A DNA stretch of 21,219 nt from Candidatus Nomurabacteria bacterium (GTDB lineage: Bacteria > Patescibacteriota > Minisyncoccia > Phycocordibacterales > UBA5272). Each line of letters starts with the position of its first letter. Positions within the stretch are counted from its first letter, which is position 1. Positions 20,173-21,219 of the stretch are shown here, piece by piece. Both the position numbers and the translations under genes were made by a program. Under the pieces are notes generated by a model that saw only the letters and a program-made list of their open reading frames with translations, was not told the origin of the DNA and did not search any database. Where the stretch lies: the NCBI GenBank assembly GCA_003518045.1, contig DOZK01000009.1, positions 1-21,219 of the forward strand, read 5' to 3'.

Positions 20173-20850
20173 ATGCATATCCCTGTAATATTCGAGGATA
20201 CAAATATCGTTGTATTAAATAAACCATCTGGTGTCGTTATGCATCCATTTGATAATTCTACTGAAGAAACTTTGGTTGATTTTTTGATTGAAAAATATCC
20301 AAATATGTTTAGTATTGATAATCAAATAATTCTTCAAGATGGAAGAACAATTAAGCTTGGTGGTATTGTTCATAAATTAGATAGAGAAACTTCTGGTGTG
20401 ATTGTTGTTGCAAAAACAAAAGAAGTTTTTGATGAATTGAAAGAGCAATTTACAAATCATTCTATAAAGAAAACTTATATTGCTGTTGTTGAAGGAAATG
20501 TTAAAGAAGATAATTTTGTTATAGATGCGCCACTTGGGAGAAATAAAAAAGATTATAAGCAACAAGTAAATCCTAGTAATCCGCGAGGGGAATTACGCTC
20601 TGCAATAACAGAAGTTGAAATTATAAAAAGAAATGATAATACAACTCTTGTAAAATTAATTCCAAAAACTGGACGCACTCATCAATTACGTGCGCATATG
20701 ACTTATATAGGTCATCCTATAGTTGGAGACATTGCATATGGAAGTAAAATAAAATCCGAGCGTATTATGTTACACGCTCTTAACCTTAAATTTAAAATAG
20801 GAGAAAAAGATTTTGAGTTTGAGGTGGAGGTGCCGGAGGGGTTTGAGTAG
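20173..20850 (+). CDS. RluA/RluD-family RNA pseudouridine synthase
   Basis: A 225-aa RluA-family synthase that converts uridine to pseudouridine in rRNA or tRNA. Motif I is FEDTNIVVLNKPSGVVMHP (7-25). Motif II HKLDRETSGVIVVAK (66-80) carries the catalytic Asp70. GRTHQLRAHM and IGHPIVGDIAYG are the usual C-terminal motifs. The N-terminal S4 RNA-binding domain of RluD is absent, so RluA- or RluC-like targets cannot be told apart from sequence alone. The start at 20173 is the first codon before motif I; no Shine-Dalgarno is visible. Confidence 0.94.
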   Translation: MHIPVIFEDTNIVVLNKPSGVVMHPFDNSTEETLVDFLIEKYPNMFSIDNQIILQDGRTIKLGGIVHKLDRETSGVIVVAKTKEVFDELKEQFTNHSIKKTYIAVVEGNVKEDNFVIDAPLGRNKKDYKQQVNPSNPRGELRSAITEVEIIKRNDNTTLVKLIPKTGRTHQLRAHMTYIGHPIVGDIAYGSKIKSERIMLHALNLKFKIGEKDFEFEVEVPEGFE

Positions 20851-20851
20851 A

Positions 20852-20995
20852 AGGTGGGGATTCGGTCCCACCAGTAGGATTCGGCTACAAGTAAAATTTT
20901 TTCGTCAAAAAATTTTTCTCGCAGCCCGCCTCTCGTGGCCCAGTCTACCGTGTAGGCCGGGCATCACTGTAATACTTCGATTCTTAACGCAAGGT
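20852..20995 (-). repeat. Degraded structured element(s), copy E
   Basis: On the minus strand it holds GGGACCGAATCC and GTAGCCGAATCC (the GTRRCCGARTCC motif of the other copies), a perfect AAAATTTTTT-CGTC-AAAAAATTTT hairpin (20893-20916), a GC-rich near-palindrome around CTAC-CGT-GTAG, and GCGTTAAGAATCGAAG, which matches the start of copy D. Probably one or two eroded copies. Confidence 0.5.
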
Positions 20996-21010
20996 AAATA
21001 TATTCCAGTA

Positions 21011-21205
21011 GGGATTCGGTCACCAAACATATCTTTTTCTTTTCGTTCTACGAACTCTATAAAAAGATTGTTTCGCGACCCCGGGAAAAACCGACAAAAA
21101 AGTATTTCAAAAATAACTGAGCCCAATTTTTGAAATACTTTTTCGTAGACCGGTTTTTCGTTCGATCCCTAACGCATGACGTCTATACGTCATGCTCTGG
21201 GGGCA
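21011..21205 (-). repeat. tRNA-end-bounded structured element, copy D
   Basis: GGGATTCGGTCACC, hairpin 2 (21018-21080), a second long hairpin (21086-21158, apex TGAGCCCA at 21118-21125), GTTCGATCCC, then hairpin 1 (GCATGACG, loop TCTATA, CGTCATGC, 21174-21195) and GGGGGCA. By analogy with A and C the end may match a tRNA beyond the window edge. Confidence 0.7.
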
Positions 21206-21219
21206 CAAATATTAAAATG

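Noticed and set aside
20813..21133. 106-aa ORF after the pseudouridine synthase gene
   Set aside because: It crosses the structured repeats and hairpins of copies D/E and has no start signal.
21160..21219. A third tRNA gene at the right edge
   Set aside because: GTTCGATCCC and GGGGGCA look like a T arm and acceptor end, but the sequence between is a hairpin of the repeat element and no anticodon or D arm can be placed.

Overview
This window looks like chromosomal DNA of a reduced-genome bacterium, most likely Candidate Phyla Radiation (Patescibacteria, probably a Parcubacteria-type lineage). That is inference. It rests on the AT-rich housekeeping genes, start codons lying directly behind -10 boxes without a Shine-Dalgarno, short versions of usual proteins (a RelA/SpoT homologue ending after TGS), tRNA genes without an encoded CCA, and intergenic regions packed with degenerate word repeats and long perfect palindromes.

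Layout. 1-5400: a tiny divergent membrane peptide, then obg, gatB, miaA, a glutaredoxin and an AhpC-type peroxiredoxin. 5424-5953: a translationally coupled pair of small genes on the minus strand, one winged-helix-like. 6105-6590: tRNA-Leu(CAA) followed by repeated, decaying copies of its own 3' end. 6589-9125: a small membrane protein, parB, a GIY-YIG nuclease gene enclosed by inverted palindromic repeats, and a DUF1653 protein. 9137-15008: a RelA/SpoT homologue, an unrecognised coiled-coil-like protein, topA and dprA. 15140-19575: an accessory island of higher GC with mostly unrecognised membrane proteins (a Pro-rich single-pass protein, a two-TM protein, a membrane-anchored J-domain-like protein, a three-TM protein, and a five-TM protein with an SPFH-like region) and many perfect palindromes. 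19600-21219: tRNA-Leu(UAG), a RluA-family pseudouridine synthase and at least four copies of a structured repeat.

Two expression styles coexist. Housekeeping genes (gatB, miaA, relA, dprA, DUF1653, probably rluD) have a -10 hexamer 6-9 nt before the start codon and no Shine-Dalgarno, which suggests leaderless mRNAs. The small accessory genes have strong Shine-Dalgarno sequences, mostly visible TTGACA-type promoters and a classical terminator each, so they resemble self-contained expression cassettes.

The most unusual content is non-coding. (1) A structured element family sits beside the tRNA-Leu genes; its ends carry tRNA T-arm/acceptor sequence. An exact 46-nt core occurs in inverted orientation at 6287-6332 and 19889-19934, and other copies keep the architecture while their stems change in a compensated way. 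(2) A GIY-YIG gene is bounded within 1-2 nt by inverted copies of a dispersed palindromic repeat. (3) Intergenic word repeats form perfect arms of up to 26 bp between convergent genes and have entered coding sequence, giving Obg and MiaA the same VRS C-terminus and probably an insertion in GatB.
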